Shown here: positions 51,654 to 61,700 of the stretch, piece by piece
How positions within the stretch are numbered: the first letter of the stretch is position 1
How the letters are laid out: every line of letters begins with the position of its first letter
NCBI GenBank assembly: GCA_900541065.1
Contig: UQIE01000005.1
Location: forward strand, 1 to 64,000
Origin: an uncultured Collinsella sp.
GTDB lineage: Bacteria > Actinomycetota > Coriobacteriia > Coriobacteriales > Coriobacteriaceae
Length of the DNA: 64,000 nt
Reading direction: 5' to 3'
The notes under the pieces: generated by a model
The model's database searches: none
Seen by the model: the letters and a program-made list of their open reading frames with translations, nothing else
What the model was told of the DNA's origin: nothing
Translations under genes and position numbers: made by a program

Positions 51654-51974
51654 TTACAGATGTTTCTCCAGCAGTGCCTGAAGCCTTGCCTTGGGTAAGG
51701 CGCCGACCGAGCGGTCGACCTCCTCGCCGTTCTTAAAGACGATCAGCGTGGGGATGCTCATGACGCCAAACTTCATGGCCAGGTCCTGGTTGTCGTCGAC
51801 GTTGCACTTGGCCACAGCCAGCTTGCCGGCCAGCTCGTCGGCAACCTCGTCTACGATGGGCGAGAGCGAGCGGCAGGGGCCGCACCACGGGGCCCAAAAA
51901 TCAACCAGTACGGGCAGGCTATCGTTGACGATAGCGTCGAAATTCTCGGGGGTAATCTGCTTGATGTCAGCCAT
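51654..51974 (-). CDS. Thioredoxin
   Basis: The 106-residue protein has the thioredoxin active site DFWAPWCGPCRSLSP and the cis-proline loop VMSIPTLIVFKNGEEVDR. It reduces protein disulphides in the cytosol. GGAGGT lies 4 bases before ATG 51974; a longer frame to 52058 is not supported. It stands alone, convergent with the AT-richer cluster. Confidence 0.96.
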   Translation of the reverse strand: MADIKQITPENFDAIVNDSLPVLVDFWAPWCGPCRSLSPIVDEVADELAGKLAVAKCNVDDNQDLAMKFGVMSIPTLIVFKNGEEVDRSVGALPKARLQALLEKHL

Positions 51975-52110
51975 GGTGACCTCCATAATACGACGCGGCT
52001 CGGCCGCGTAAAACTCAGTACGACCGTGCTTATACCCAGCGGCTCGTAAAGCAACCACTCGCGGGCGGCTCTTTTATATAATGGTGGGCACGCAAACGAT
52101 TGGAGAGCGC

Positions 52111-52686
52111 ATGCCCACGTCACAAAGCCAGAAAAAAGAAGTCATCGCTCAGGCGACCGAGCAGGAGCTCGCATCGCTCGCCGGCCGTGGCGTGCGTATC
52201 GCGGGCAACGCGTGCTCGCCGATTGTGCTGGTCAAAGGCGATTTGGATGAAGCCGAGTGCTCGGGCGGCGAGCTGGCTGCCGGCACGGATGGCGCCGCGT
52301 TGCGCAAGGCTCTCGGCGCCATCGGATATGCCCCCGAGGATTTTTGCGTGCTGGCAAGCGTCGCCGGCGCGGGCGACGGAGCGGTCGCGCCGGGCGAGGC
52401 CCTGACGTGCGACCTGTTCCGCGAGGCGCTGGAGACCTTGGACCCCGAGGCGGTGCTGCTGCTGGACAACAGTGCGGCCGATGTCATGCGCGAGACCTAT
52501 GCCGATATGCTTGTGGCAATTGATGACTTCGACACCGCCATGCTCAAGCCCGGCTTGGTCGCCCATGTGCAGGGCCGCCGCGTACTCGCGCTCGATGGCT
52601 TTGAGGCGGCACTCACCGACAAGGCCGCTAAGCAGCGCATGTGGGCCTACATCAAGCAGCTGACTCCGGCGGCCGCTCCGCTGTAG
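52111..52686 (+). CDS. Conserved-looking protein, distantly uracil-DNA-glycosylase-like
   Basis: The 191-residue protein is not recognised with certainty. The segment DGAALRKALGAIGYAPEDFCVLASVAG, followed by DLFREALETLDPEAVLLLDNSAADVMRE, has the spacing of the uracil-DNA glycosylase superfamily (G..L...L..IGL, then L..P..IV.LG..AA). However, the catalytic GE/GxDP motif of that family is absent. It may be a degenerate fold member. GGAGA lies 4 bases before ATG 52111. It stands between trxA and a convergent two-component system. Confidence 0.55.
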   Translation: MPTSQSQKKEVIAQATEQELASLAGRGVRIAGNACSPIVLVKGDLDEAECSGGELAAGTDGAALRKALGAIGYAPEDFCVLASVAGAGDGAVAPGEALTCDLFREALETLDPEAVLLLDNSAADVMRETYADMLVAIDDFDTAMLKPGLVAHVQGRRVLALDGFEAALTDKAAKQRMWAYIKQLTPAAAPL

Positions 52687-52750
52687 CGGATTGGCACCGG
52701 TGAGCGATTGCCTGGCGGGCAAGACACGCCGCGAGATCGGCGCCGCACTT

Positions 52751-54028
52751 CTACATCACAGCGCGCAGCTCAAACCGATCGCCGTTAATGCGGAACTGAC
52801 AGTTGCCGTTCATGCGCTCCACGGCGAGTTTGATGCTTCTGGTGCCAAAGCCGTGGCCCGCATGCCGGGTCACGGGCATGCCGTCGACCATGCGCGGCGC
52901 GCGGTCAAACGTATTGGAAACTAACAGCAGCAGCTGGCTGTCCTCTAATCGCAGGTCAAGGTCGACGAATCGCTTTCCTTGGGGTGCGGCGCTTGCGGCG
53001 GTGATAGCGTTTTCCAAGGCATTTGAGAGCACGCTAAACAGGTCGGCGTCGCCTACGTGGATGGTTTCGGGTACGGCGGCGCGCAGGTTGGCGGTAATGC
53101 CGTTTCTATTGATATCCGAGTTAAATGACGAAAGCGCGATGTTTACGGTCTCGTTGGCGCAGAAGCGGCGTACGGCGGTGCGATCGCCGGCTTCGCAGAG
53201 TTCATCGATGCGTTTGAGCGCCTCGTCGGTGTGGCCCTCCTCAATTAAAGCGGCCAGGCCGCGTAGGAAGTGGCGCATGTCGTGGCGCAGAATCGACAGC
53301 TCGCGCCCAGATTGACGCCAAGCCTCGAGCTCTTTGATGGCGGCGCTGTCGCGGGTCTCGAGCATCCAACGCTCTCGCTCGGCGGTTTCCTTTTCTTCGT
53401 ATTCGCGCAGGTAAACGGCAAGAAACATAAGATAGAAGGCACAGAGCGCAAATGCCAAAAACTCAACCGTCACCACCGAGCCCGAGTGGAACAGCGTGGT
53501 GTAGACGTTGGTGGCATAGTCAAAGACGTAATAGACGAGCGGCAGGATTAAAAGGATGCCCAGCTCGGTGGTGCTTTTAATCGCCAAGCGCGGACCGATG
53601 TCGCCGGCCCAATGCAACAGGACGGCAAAGACGGCGAGTGTGGTCGCGATACGCGCCAGATAGTACGCAATCTGCGAATCGGTTGCGGCAAAGGCGGCGA
53701 TGCCCATCCAATTGCTGAACTGGCAGCTCAGATAGGCACTCGTAATGCCGAGCGCGGCAAGCAGCGGGCTCAGGCGGTAGCGCGCACACAAATAGATGAT
53801 GAGCGGCAGATGCACGACGAGCGGATATACCTGACGGGCGAAAAGCTCGCCGCCGACGGCATTGGCGAGGCCAAATGCGCATCCGGTTACGGCACCGACC
53901 AGCACCAGTTCAAGCGCATGACGCCGGTTGATCTCGATACCGCACAGCGCCGCCGAGGCAAAGACGCCAAAGAGTAGCGTCGTGGCGTGGTGGATTGCCC
54001 AAAGGATCATTTCGACCGAGGAGACCAT
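52751..54028 (-). CDS. GHKL sensor histidine kinase (AgrC-like)
   Basis: The 425-residue protein has about six to seven membrane segments (1-215), a coiled region and a kinase core with phosphoacceptor His in ILRHDMRHFLRGL, N box SNALENAITAAS and G box HGFGTRSIKLAVERMNG. This is the GHKL/AgrC type that senses peptides or membrane signals. It overlaps the LytTR regulator gene by one base (TGATG). No peptide precursor gene is visible beside it. Confidence 0.9.
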   Translation of the reverse strand: MVSSVEMILWAIHHATTLLFGVFASAALCGIEINRRHALELVLVGAVTGCAFGLANAVGGELFARQVYPLVVHLPLIIYLCARYRLSPLLAALGITSAYLSCQFSNWMGIAAFAATDSQIAYYLARIATTLAVFAVLLHWAGDIGPRLAIKSTTELGILLILPLVYYVFDYATNVYTTLFHSGSVVTVEFLAFALCAFYLMFLAVYLREYEEKETAERERWMLETRDSAAIKELEAWRQSGRELSILRHDMRHFLRGLAALIEEGHTDEALKRIDELCEAGDRTAVRRFCANETVNIALSSFNSDINRNGITANLRAAVPETIHVGDADLFSVLSNALENAITAASAAPQGKRFVDLDLRLEDSQLLLLVSNTFDRAPRMVDGMPVTRHAGHGFGTRSIKLAVERMNGNCQFRINGDRFELRAVM

Positions 54029-54750
54029 CAGCGCCTCCCGCCCTCAAAGCGCACCGCAAAGTAGGCGTCTTGGAATCCCTGCTTGCAGCTGCGCGAAAGC
54101 GGGATGCACGCGCCGGAGCGCATGACGATGTCCGTGCGATCGAAGTGGTCGATGTTGCGCAAGTTGACCTGGTAACTACGGTGGCATTTAAAGAAGGTGG
54201 CATTTTGCGCCAAACGGTCCTCGACGCTGCGGAACGACTCGAGTGCCTCGATGTCGCGTCCGTCGCGCAGGTGGAAGACCACGTGCTTGTTGCGCGCCTC
54301 GGCATATTCGATGTCGGACAGGCGCAGGGCGTGGTAGCCAAAGGAAGTTTTGATCACGAGCTCGTCGGTTGCCGCCGGGCGCATGCTCGAAAGCTCGTTA
54401 AGTAACTGCGCCAGGCGTTCGTAAGTCACGGGCTTGAGCAGATAGTCGAAGGCACGGACCTCGTAGGACTCCAGTGCGAACTCGGGCGACGAGGTGAGGA
54501 ACACCAGGCGCACGGCGGTATCGGCCTGGCGCAATTCGCGCGCGGTGTCCATGCCGTTGACGAGCGGCATGATCATGTCGAGCAGAATGATGTCGGCGCG
54601 CGATGCGGCATGGCGGGCCAGCAGGTCCTCGCCGCGCGTGACGAGCGCAACATCGACCGCCGTGCCCGTCTCGGTCGACCAACGGTCGATCATCCGGTGC
54701 AGTCTATCTAGAAAAGCGACATCATCGTCGCAGGCAATAATCTTGAGCAT
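54028..54750 (-). CDS. LytTR response regulator
   Basis: The 240-residue protein has a receiver domain (IIACDDDVAFLDRLHRMI, phosphoacceptor in ADIILLDMIMPLVNGMD, LTSSPEFALESYEVRAFDYLLKPV) and a LytTR DNA-binding domain (DIEYAEARNKHVVFHLRDGRDIEA, FFKCHRSYQVNLRNIDHF). It pairs with the GHKL kinase encoded immediately downstream. Such systems often regulate cell-envelope or peptide-signalling genes; targets here are unknown. Confidence 0.93.
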   Translation of the reverse strand: MLKIIACDDDVAFLDRLHRMIDRWSTETGTAVDVALVTRGEDLLARHAASRADIILLDMIMPLVNGMDTARELRQADTAVRLVFLTSSPEFALESYEVRAFDYLLKPVTYERLAQLLNELSSMRPAATDELVIKTSFGYHALRLSDIEYAEARNKHVVFHLRDGRDIEALESFRSVEDRLAQNATFFKCHRSYQVNLRNIDHFDRTDIVMRSGACIPLSRSCKQGFQDAYFAVRFEGGRR

Positions 54751-54957
54751 TCGGCCCCCTTAAGTAGTTCGATTTTGCCACATCGGGTACGCGCCGCTTG
54801 CGGGGGTGCGGACCGTTTGCGCCCCACGGCGTGCAACTCGCGCCAAGCGGTATTGCGGTGGCGAAAGATGCCTCCTGCGCCATCGAGAGCTCAGCTATCC
54901 TCAGCTTGCCAGTTCGAATATGGACCTGCCACATGATTGAATCTTTATTTCAACTTT

Positions 54958-55007
54958 ACACCTAGGTTTACAGCTGTCTTGTCAGCTGTAAACCTAGGTG
55001 TCATACT
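54958..55007 (+). promoter_or_regulatory. NiaR operator palindrome and nad promoter
   Basis: A 19-bp perfect inverted repeat (54958-54976 and 54983-55001, six bases between) contains ACAGCTGTCTTGTCAGCTGT, the form of NiaR sites in Firmicutes. TTGTCA (54980-54985) and CATACT (55002-55007), spaced by 16 bp, form a promoter whose -35 lies in its centre. The niaR gene ends the same operon, so niacin-dependent autorepression is expected. Confidence 0.8.
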
Positions 55008-55042
55008 AAAGCCCCAAGATTCGCCAAAAGAGAGGGGCCTTG

Positions 55043-56068
55043 ATGGCACAGAGCGCGAACATGGATGCGTCGGAGCTTGCACGCGATATCGCGGCCGGCC
55101 TAGCATCGGCAACGACGGCAACGGAGCGCGCGGCACTGGTGCCCGCAGAGCTCGTCGAGGCCATTCAGCAACTAAAAACCCAACGTGACGCGGTGATCCT
55201 GGCGCACTATTACGTGGCGCCCGAGGTGCAGGCTGTGGCCGATTACGTCGGCGACAGCTTCTACCTGGCAAAGCTTGCCAAGAGTCTGCCGCAGCAGACT
55301 ATCGTGCTGTGCGGCGTGGAGTTTATGGGCGAGAGCGCCAAGCTGCTCAACCCCACCAAGACCGTGCTGCTGCCCGAGCCGGGCGCGGACTGCCCCATGG
55401 CGCACATGGTCAAGCGCGAGACGGTCGATGCCGCCCGTGCCGAGTATGGCGATGACCTGGCCGTGGTGTGCTACGTCAACTCGACGGTCGAGATCAAAAG
55501 CTGGAGTGACGTGTGCGTTACCAGCTCCAACGCTGTCAAGATCGTGTCCGAGCTGCCGCAGCAGCACATTCTGTTCATTCCCGACCAGAATCTGGGCCGT
55601 TTCGTGGCCGAGCAAGTGCCGCAGAAGCACGTCATTCTCAACAAGGGCTGCTGCCCGCGTCACCACATCATCACCGTCGAGCAGATCGTCGACGCGACGG
55701 AGGCCCACCCCGACGCGCTCGTGCTGGCGCACCCCGAGTGCAAGGCCGACGTTCTGGCCGAGGCCGACTACATCGGCTCCACCGCCGGTATCATCAAGTA
55801 TGCCGAGGAGTCGGACGCGAGCGAGTTCATCATCGTGACGGTCCGCGGCGTGCTCTACGAGCTCGAGCGCCGCTGCCAGGGCACCGGCAAGAAGTTCTAT
55901 TTCCCCGCGGTGCAGCCCACCTGCGTCAACATGGACCTCATCACGCTCGAAAAGCTCGTGCGCTGCCTGGAGACGGGCGAGGGCGAGGTGCAGATCGGCG
56001 TCTCGGACGAGGCGGCAGACCAGGCCAAGCTCACGCTCGACCGTATGCTCGAGTACGCAGCGCGCTAG
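55043..56068 (+). CDS. Quinolinate synthase NadA
   Basis: The 341-residue protein has the NadA pattern: AVILAHYYVAPEVQAVADYVGDS, IVLCGVEFMGESAKLL (first cluster Cys), CYVNSTVEIKSWSDVCVTSSNAVKI, NKGCCPRHH (second), HPECKADVLAEADYIGSTAGI and PAVQPTCVNMDLI (third). It condenses iminoaspartate with dihydroxyacetone phosphate to quinolinate using a [4Fe-4S] cluster. AGAGGGG precedes ATG 55043; a TTG start at 55040 is possible. It is the first gene of the nadA-B-C-niaR operon. Confidence 0.96.
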   Translation: MAQSANMDASELARDIAAGLASATTATERAALVPAELVEAIQQLKTQRDAVILAHYYVAPEVQAVADYVGDSFYLAKLAKSLPQQTIVLCGVEFMGESAKLLNPTKTVLLPEPGADCPMAHMVKRETVDAARAEYGDDLAVVCYVNSTVEIKSWSDVCVTSSNAVKIVSELPQQHILFIPDQNLGRFVAEQVPQKHVILNKGCCPRHHIITVEQIVDATEAHPDALVLAHPECKADVLAEADYIGSTAGIIKYAEESDASEFIIVTVRGVLYELERRCQGTGKKFYFPAVQPTCVNMDLITLEKLVRCLETGEGEVQIGVSDEAADQAKLTLDRMLEYAAR

Positions 56069-56071
56069 AAC

Positions 56072-56106
56072 AATGTTGCATGAGGGACGGTCCCTTATGT
56101 CACATT
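56072..56106. repeat. Palindromic repeat between nadA and nadB
   Basis: AATGTTGCATGAGGGAC (56072-56088) pairs with GTCCCTTATGTCACATT (56090-56106) with mismatches. It is a diverged copy of 13548-13580. It sits just before the nadB ribosome site and could reduce nadB translation. Confidence 0.65.
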
Positions 56107-56124
56107 ACAAGGGAGAGGATTCCT

Positions 56125-57501
56125 GTGGAAACCAAGCAATACCCCGATATGGAGTGCGACGTCGTTATTGCCGGCTGCGGCGTGGCGGGTCTGTACGCGG
56201 CCCTCAATCTGCCGACGAGCACGCGCGTGATCATGCTCTCCAAGGGCGCGGTCGATGAGTGCGATTCGATGCTCGCGCAGGGCGGCATCTGCGTGCTGCC
56301 CGAAGGCTCGGACTACGATGCCTTCTTTGAGGACACCATGCACGCCGGCCACTACGAGAACCGCCGCGAGAGCGTCGACATCATGATTCGCTCGAGTCGC
56401 TCGGTCATCAACGACCTGCTAGCGATGGGCGTGGATTTTGAGCGCAAGGCCGACGGCAGCCTCAATTTTACCCGCGAGGGCGCGCACAGCCGTCCGCGCA
56501 TTGCCTTCCATGCCGACATTACGGGCAAGGAGATCACGACCAAGCTGCTCCAGGCCGTTCGCAAGCTGGACAACGTGCAGATTTTGGAGCACGTGGCCAT
56601 GACCGACATCCTGACCGCCGAGCGCGATGGCGCCACGGTGTGCACCGGCGCCGTCGCCGTAGCCGTGGACGAGGACAACTCGGTTCGCCCCGCCGACGAG
56701 CTGGCAAATGCCGCTGAGGGCGTGCATGCCGGTAAGCCGTTTAAGATCCATGCCCGCCACACGCTGTGGGCGACGGGTGGCATTGGCGGCGTGTACGACC
56801 ACTCGACCAACTACCCGCAGCTCACGGGCGACGCCTGCTACATCGCTCAGGAGCATGGCATTAAGATGGAGCACCTGGACTACGTGCAGATCCATCCCAC
56901 GGGCCTGTTCTCGCCGCAGCCGGGCCGCACCTTCCTGATCAGCGAGAGCTGCCGCGGCGAGGGCGCGATTTTGCTCAACGCCGCCGGCGAGCGCTTTACC
57001 GACGAGCTCCAGCCGCGCGATGTGGTCGCCGCCGCCATCCGCGAGCAGATGAAGCAGGACGGCACCGAGCACGAGTGGCTGAGCTTTGCCCCCGTCGAGC
57101 GCGACGTGGTGACCGGGCATTTTGCCAACATTCGCGCGCGCTGCCTTGAGGACGGTCGCGACATCCTGGACGAGCCCATTCCCGTTACGCCCACGCAGCA
57201 CTACTTTATGGGCGGCGTGTGGGTAGACAGGGACGGCCGCACCTCGATGCCCGAGCTCTACGCCGCGGGCGAGACGGCTTGCAACGGCGTGCACGGCAAG
57301 AACCGCCTTGCATCAAACAGCCTGCTCGAGGCGTTGGTCTGGGGTCGTCGCGCCGCGTGGTACATGCGCACCGGCGAGTCGCTGGCCGTGGAGCAGGCGG
57401 GCGATCCCGCGCTCGATGGCCGTCATCGCGCCCTGAGCGTCGACACCCTGGCAATCGATGAATTGGCCCGTGCCGCCGGCACGCAGGCCGTGGAGGAGTA
57501 G
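56125..57501 (+). CDS. L-aspartate oxidase NadB
   Basis: The 458-residue flavoprotein has a Rossmann-type FAD motif (DVVIAGCGVAGLYAALNL), AQGGICVLP, SRPRIAFHADITGKEI, LDYVQIHPTGLFSP, CRGEGAILLNAAGERF and GRTSMPELYAAGETACNGVHGKNRLASNSLLEALVWG. It oxidises aspartate to iminoaspartate for NadA. The start is GTG 56125 with GGGAGAGGA 5 bases upstream; a longer frame reaches back through nadA and is only a shadow. It ends 3 bases before nadC. Confidence 0.95.
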   Translation: METKQYPDMECDVVIAGCGVAGLYAALNLPTSTRVIMLSKGAVDECDSMLAQGGICVLPEGSDYDAFFEDTMHAGHYENRRESVDIMIRSSRSVINDLLAMGVDFERKADGSLNFTREGAHSRPRIAFHADITGKEITTKLLQAVRKLDNVQILEHVAMTDILTAERDGATVCTGAVAVAVDEDNSVRPADELANAAEGVHAGKPFKIHARHTLWATGGIGGVYDHSTNYPQLTGDACYIAQEHGIKMEHLDYVQIHPTGLFSPQPGRTFLISESCRGEGAILLNAAGERFTDELQPRDVVAAAIREQMKQDGTEHEWLSFAPVERDVVTGHFANIRARCLEDGRDILDEPIPVTPTQHYFMGGVWVDRDGRTSMPELYAAGETACNGVHGKNRLASNSLLEALVWGRRAAWYMRTGESLAVEQAGDPALDGRHRALSVDTLAIDELARAAGTQAVEE

Positions 57502-57504
57502 ACC

Positions 57505-58365
57505 ATGAATCCCATTACCATGAAGCTCGTCGTCGATGATCTGATTTTGCAGGCTCTGCGCGAGGACATTACCTTTGAGGACGTGAGTACGGCGAGCGTG
57601 TGCCCCACGGCGCGCCCCGCTACCGTTGAGCTCATCGCCAAGGCCGACGGCATTATCGCCGGCCTGGACGTATTCGCCCGCACCTTTGAGCTGCTGGATC
57701 CGCAGAGCTCGGTGCTGTTTGATGTTGCCGACGGTGACGAGGTGCACGCTGGCGATCACGTGGGCCAGGTGCGCGGAGACGCGCGCGTGCTGCTTTCGGG
57801 CGAGCGTGTGGCGCTCAACTACCTGCAGCGCATGAGCGGTATCGCTACTTACACGCATCGGATGGCGGCTGCGCTCGAGGGCACCAAGACCGTGCTTGTC
57901 GACACGCGCAAGACCACGCCGGGCATGCGCGTCTTCGAGAAGGCTGCGGTCGAGATCGGCGGCGGCAGCAATCACCGCTACAACCTGTCGACGGCCGTCA
58001 TGCTCAAGGACAACCACATCGACGCCGCCGGCGGCGTGGCACGCGCAATCGAGATGGCGCGCGCCCATGCGTCGTTTACCACGACGGTCGAGATTGAGTG
58101 CGAGAACCTGGACATGGTGCGCGAGGCCGTGGAGGCCGGCGCCGATATCATCATGTTCGACAACATGACCCACGACGACATGGCTGCCGCAATCGAGCTT
58201 ATCGCCGGCCGCGCCAAGACCGAGTGCTCGGGCAACGTGGATGCCAGCAATATCCGAGCGCTCGCCGACCTGGGCGTTGACTTTATTAGCTCGGGGGCGT
58301 TGACGCACTCTGCGCCGATCCTCGACCTCTCGCTTAAGCACCTGCGTCTGCTGGACGGTAAATAA
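57505..58365 (+). CDS. Nicotinate-nucleotide pyrophosphorylase NadC
   Basis: The 286-residue protein has the quinolinate phosphoribosyltransferase signatures: ALREDITFEDVST, RVALNYLQRMSGIAT, DTRKTTPGMRVFEKAAVEIGGGSNHRYNLSTAVMLKDNHID, VEIECENLDMVREAV and IDF-type end (LGVDFISSGALTHSAPILDLSLK). It converts quinolinate and PRPP to nicotinate mononucleotide. Its stop overlaps the niaR start (TAATG). Confidence 0.96.
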   Translation: MNPITMKLVVDDLILQALREDITFEDVSTASVCPTARPATVELIAKADGIIAGLDVFARTFELLDPQSSVLFDVADGDEVHAGDHVGQVRGDARVLLSGERVALNYLQRMSGIATYTHRMAAALEGTKTVLVDTRKTTPGMRVFEKAAVEIGGGSNHRYNLSTAVMLKDNHIDAAGGVARAIEMARAHASFTTTVEIECENLDMVREAVEAGADIIMFDNMTHDDMAAAIELIAGRAKTECSGNVDASNIRALADLGVDFISSGALTHSAPILDLSLKHLRLLDGK

Positions 58366-58910
58366 TGGACGCCCGCGAGCGTCGCCGTGCCATCATGGGC
58401 GTACTTGAGGGGGCCACGGAGCCCGTTTCGGGCAGCGCGCTTGCCCGCGAGGTGGGTGTGAGCCGCCAGGTCGTGGTGCAGGACATTGCCCTGCTGCGCG
58501 CCGACGGACACGATATCGTCGCCACCAATCGCGGCTATGTGCTACAGGAGGCGGCGAGCAGCCCGGCTGTGCCCACGCGTCTGGTCAAGGTTCGCCACGG
58601 CGTGGAGCAGGCGGGCGATGAGCTCACGAGCATCGTCGACGCGGGCGGCGCCGTGCTCAACGTGATCGTCAATCACCGCGTGTACGGCAAGATCACGGCC
58701 GACCTGGACATCCGCAATCGTCGCGATGTTGAGCGCTATCTGCACGATATCGAGAGCGGCAAGAGCTTTCCGCTACTAACGGTGACGAGCGGCTATCACT
58801 TCCACCGCATTGCGGCAGAAGACGAGCAAACTCTCGACGAGATCGAGGCCATGCTCAAGGAGAAGGGCTACCTTGCTGATTTAATGCCCTACGAGGATGA
58901 TTTGTCCTAG
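58365..58910 (+). CDS. NiaR, niacin-responsive repressor
   Basis: The 181-residue protein has an HTH_11 domain (RRRAIMGVLEGATEPVSGSALAREVGVSRQVVVQDIALLRADG) and a 3H domain with three spaced histidines (VRHGVEQAGDE, VNHRVYGKITADL, GYHFHRI). NiaR proteins bind niacin with the 3H domain and repress NAD synthesis and niacin transport genes. It is co-transcribed with nadA-B-C, and a NiaR-type operator lies upstream of nadA, so feedback control is expected. Confidence 0.93.
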   Translation: MDARERRRAIMGVLEGATEPVSGSALAREVGVSRQVVVQDIALLRADGHDIVATNRGYVLQEAASSPAVPTRLVKVRHGVEQAGDELTSIVDAGGAVLNVIVNHRVYGKITADLDIRNRRDVERYLHDIESGKSFPLLTVTSGYHFHRIAAEDEQTLDEIEAMLKEKGYLADLMPYEDDLS

Positions 58911-58927
58911 TCGACGCTGCATCTATA

Positions 58928-58994
58928 AGTTGCGGTGAAATAGTTCCTAAAATCGGCATCCAAGCCATAAAACAGGAACTATTCCACCGCAACT
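58928..58994. repeat. TTGCGGTGAAATAGT palindromic repeat, copy 2
   Basis: AGTTGCGGTGAAATAGTTCCT (one base beyond the 20 shared core) at 58928-58948 pairs with 58974-58994 with a single mismatch. It is the same family as 27177-27248. Confidence 0.75.
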
Positions 58995-59032
58995 GCCAAG
59001 GGTCCCGCTTCAAATTAGCTGCCCACACATGC

Positions 59033-59071
59033 AAAAGGAGGCCTCCGCGGCGATGCGGAGGCCTCCTTTTT
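59033..59071. terminator. Bidirectional terminator, niaR and ferredoxin genes
   Basis: Sixteen-base perfect arms (59033-59048 and 59055-59070) with A residues at the left and U residues at the right terminate both the nad operon and the convergent ferredoxin gene. Confidence 0.92.
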
Positions 59072-59110
59072 GTGCACGGTGTACTTGTGAGTGTGCAAGT
59101 GGGGGAGTTG

Positions 59111-59296
59111 CTACTCCTCGACGATCTCGGTGATCGCGCCGGCGGGGCAAGCGTCCTGGCAAGCGCCACAGGCGACGCAGGAATCCTCGTCAGCGACGGT
59201 AGCGACGTCCTGGAGCTCCAGAACGCCAGCGGGGCAGGAGTCGACGCAAACGCCACAAGCGATGCACTCGTCGGCATCAATTACGGGATGAGCCAT
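59111..59296 (-). CDS. 2[4Fe-4S] ferredoxin
   Basis: The 61-residue protein has two cluster motifs, CIACGVCVDSCP and CVACGACQDACP, separated by an acidic stretch (LELQDVATVADED). It is a small clostridial-type electron carrier in the cytosol. ATG 59296 has GAGGA 7 bases upstream; the longer frame to 59362 has no ribosome site. It stands alone. Confidence 0.95.
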   Translation of the reverse strand: MAHPVIDADECIACGVCVDSCPAGVLELQDVATVADEDSCVACGACQDACPAGAITEIVEE

Positions 59297-59805
59297 GGTA
59301 GTTTCCTCTCTGTTGACCGACGCTACAGGCGATGTGCGTCGGTTTGATTCGGGCAAAAACATACCACGGGAGCGACCGTTTGCAATACCCTCTGACCGGC
59401 ATCTTCATACCGTTCGCCGAGTATGCCGCGGCTTACTAAAAAACATGCAGGTGAGGCCGTTGAGCTGCGCAAATGTTAGCTATAGGTGACTTGAAGTATA
59501 GGGCGATTGAGCGTGCTTGCGGAAACCGCATCCCGTAATCCACGTCCAAAACGGGACACGGCTTCAGACCCGCACCCCAGTCAACTCTACATAGATCTCG
59601 ATAGATTTGCCGAGAACTCAATCAGCGCATCTACCTGCGCATTTAAGAACCTAAACTCTCGGCAATAAGAAATCTTATATGAATTGACTTAGATTTTGTA
59701 TATTCCGGCCCATAAGGGGATACACTACATCCTGAAAGACAAGCCGAAGCGCCGCGCGGCAGACCGCCGAGTCGGCGCGAACGCACAAGAGAGAGGGAAT
59801 TTCTA
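59297..59805. other. Upstream region of ferredoxin and dnaK
   Basis: No gene is visible. It contains a diverged GGGATGCG-family palindrome (59521-59536 with 59553-59568) and possible dnaK promoter hexamers TTGTAT (59697-59702) and TACACT (59721-59726), 18 bp apart, before GAGAGGGAA. I find neither a CIRCE element nor a clear HAIR box (CTTGAGT-N7-ACTCAAG), although hspR follows in the operon. Confidence 0.5.
59521..59568. repeat. Diverged GGGATGCG-family palindrome
   Basis: CGGAAACCGCATCCCG (59521-59536) and CGGGACACGGCTTCAG (59553-59568) pair imperfectly. The left arm matches the words repeated at 33975-34112. Confidence 0.55.
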
Positions 59806-61698
<1,893 letters not shown>

Positions 61699-61700
61699 TC

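Noticed and set aside
55513..56124. N-terminal extension of nadB reaching back through nadA
   Set aside because: The extra residues are the shifted-frame translation of nadA; the FAD motif begins just after GTG 56125, which has a good ribosome site.
59361..59805. HAIR or CIRCE element upstream of dnaK
   Set aside because: I looked for CTTGAGT-N7-ACTCAAG and for TTAGCACTC-N9-GAGTGCTAA and found neither; the GATTGAG and ACTCAATC words are over 100 bases apart.
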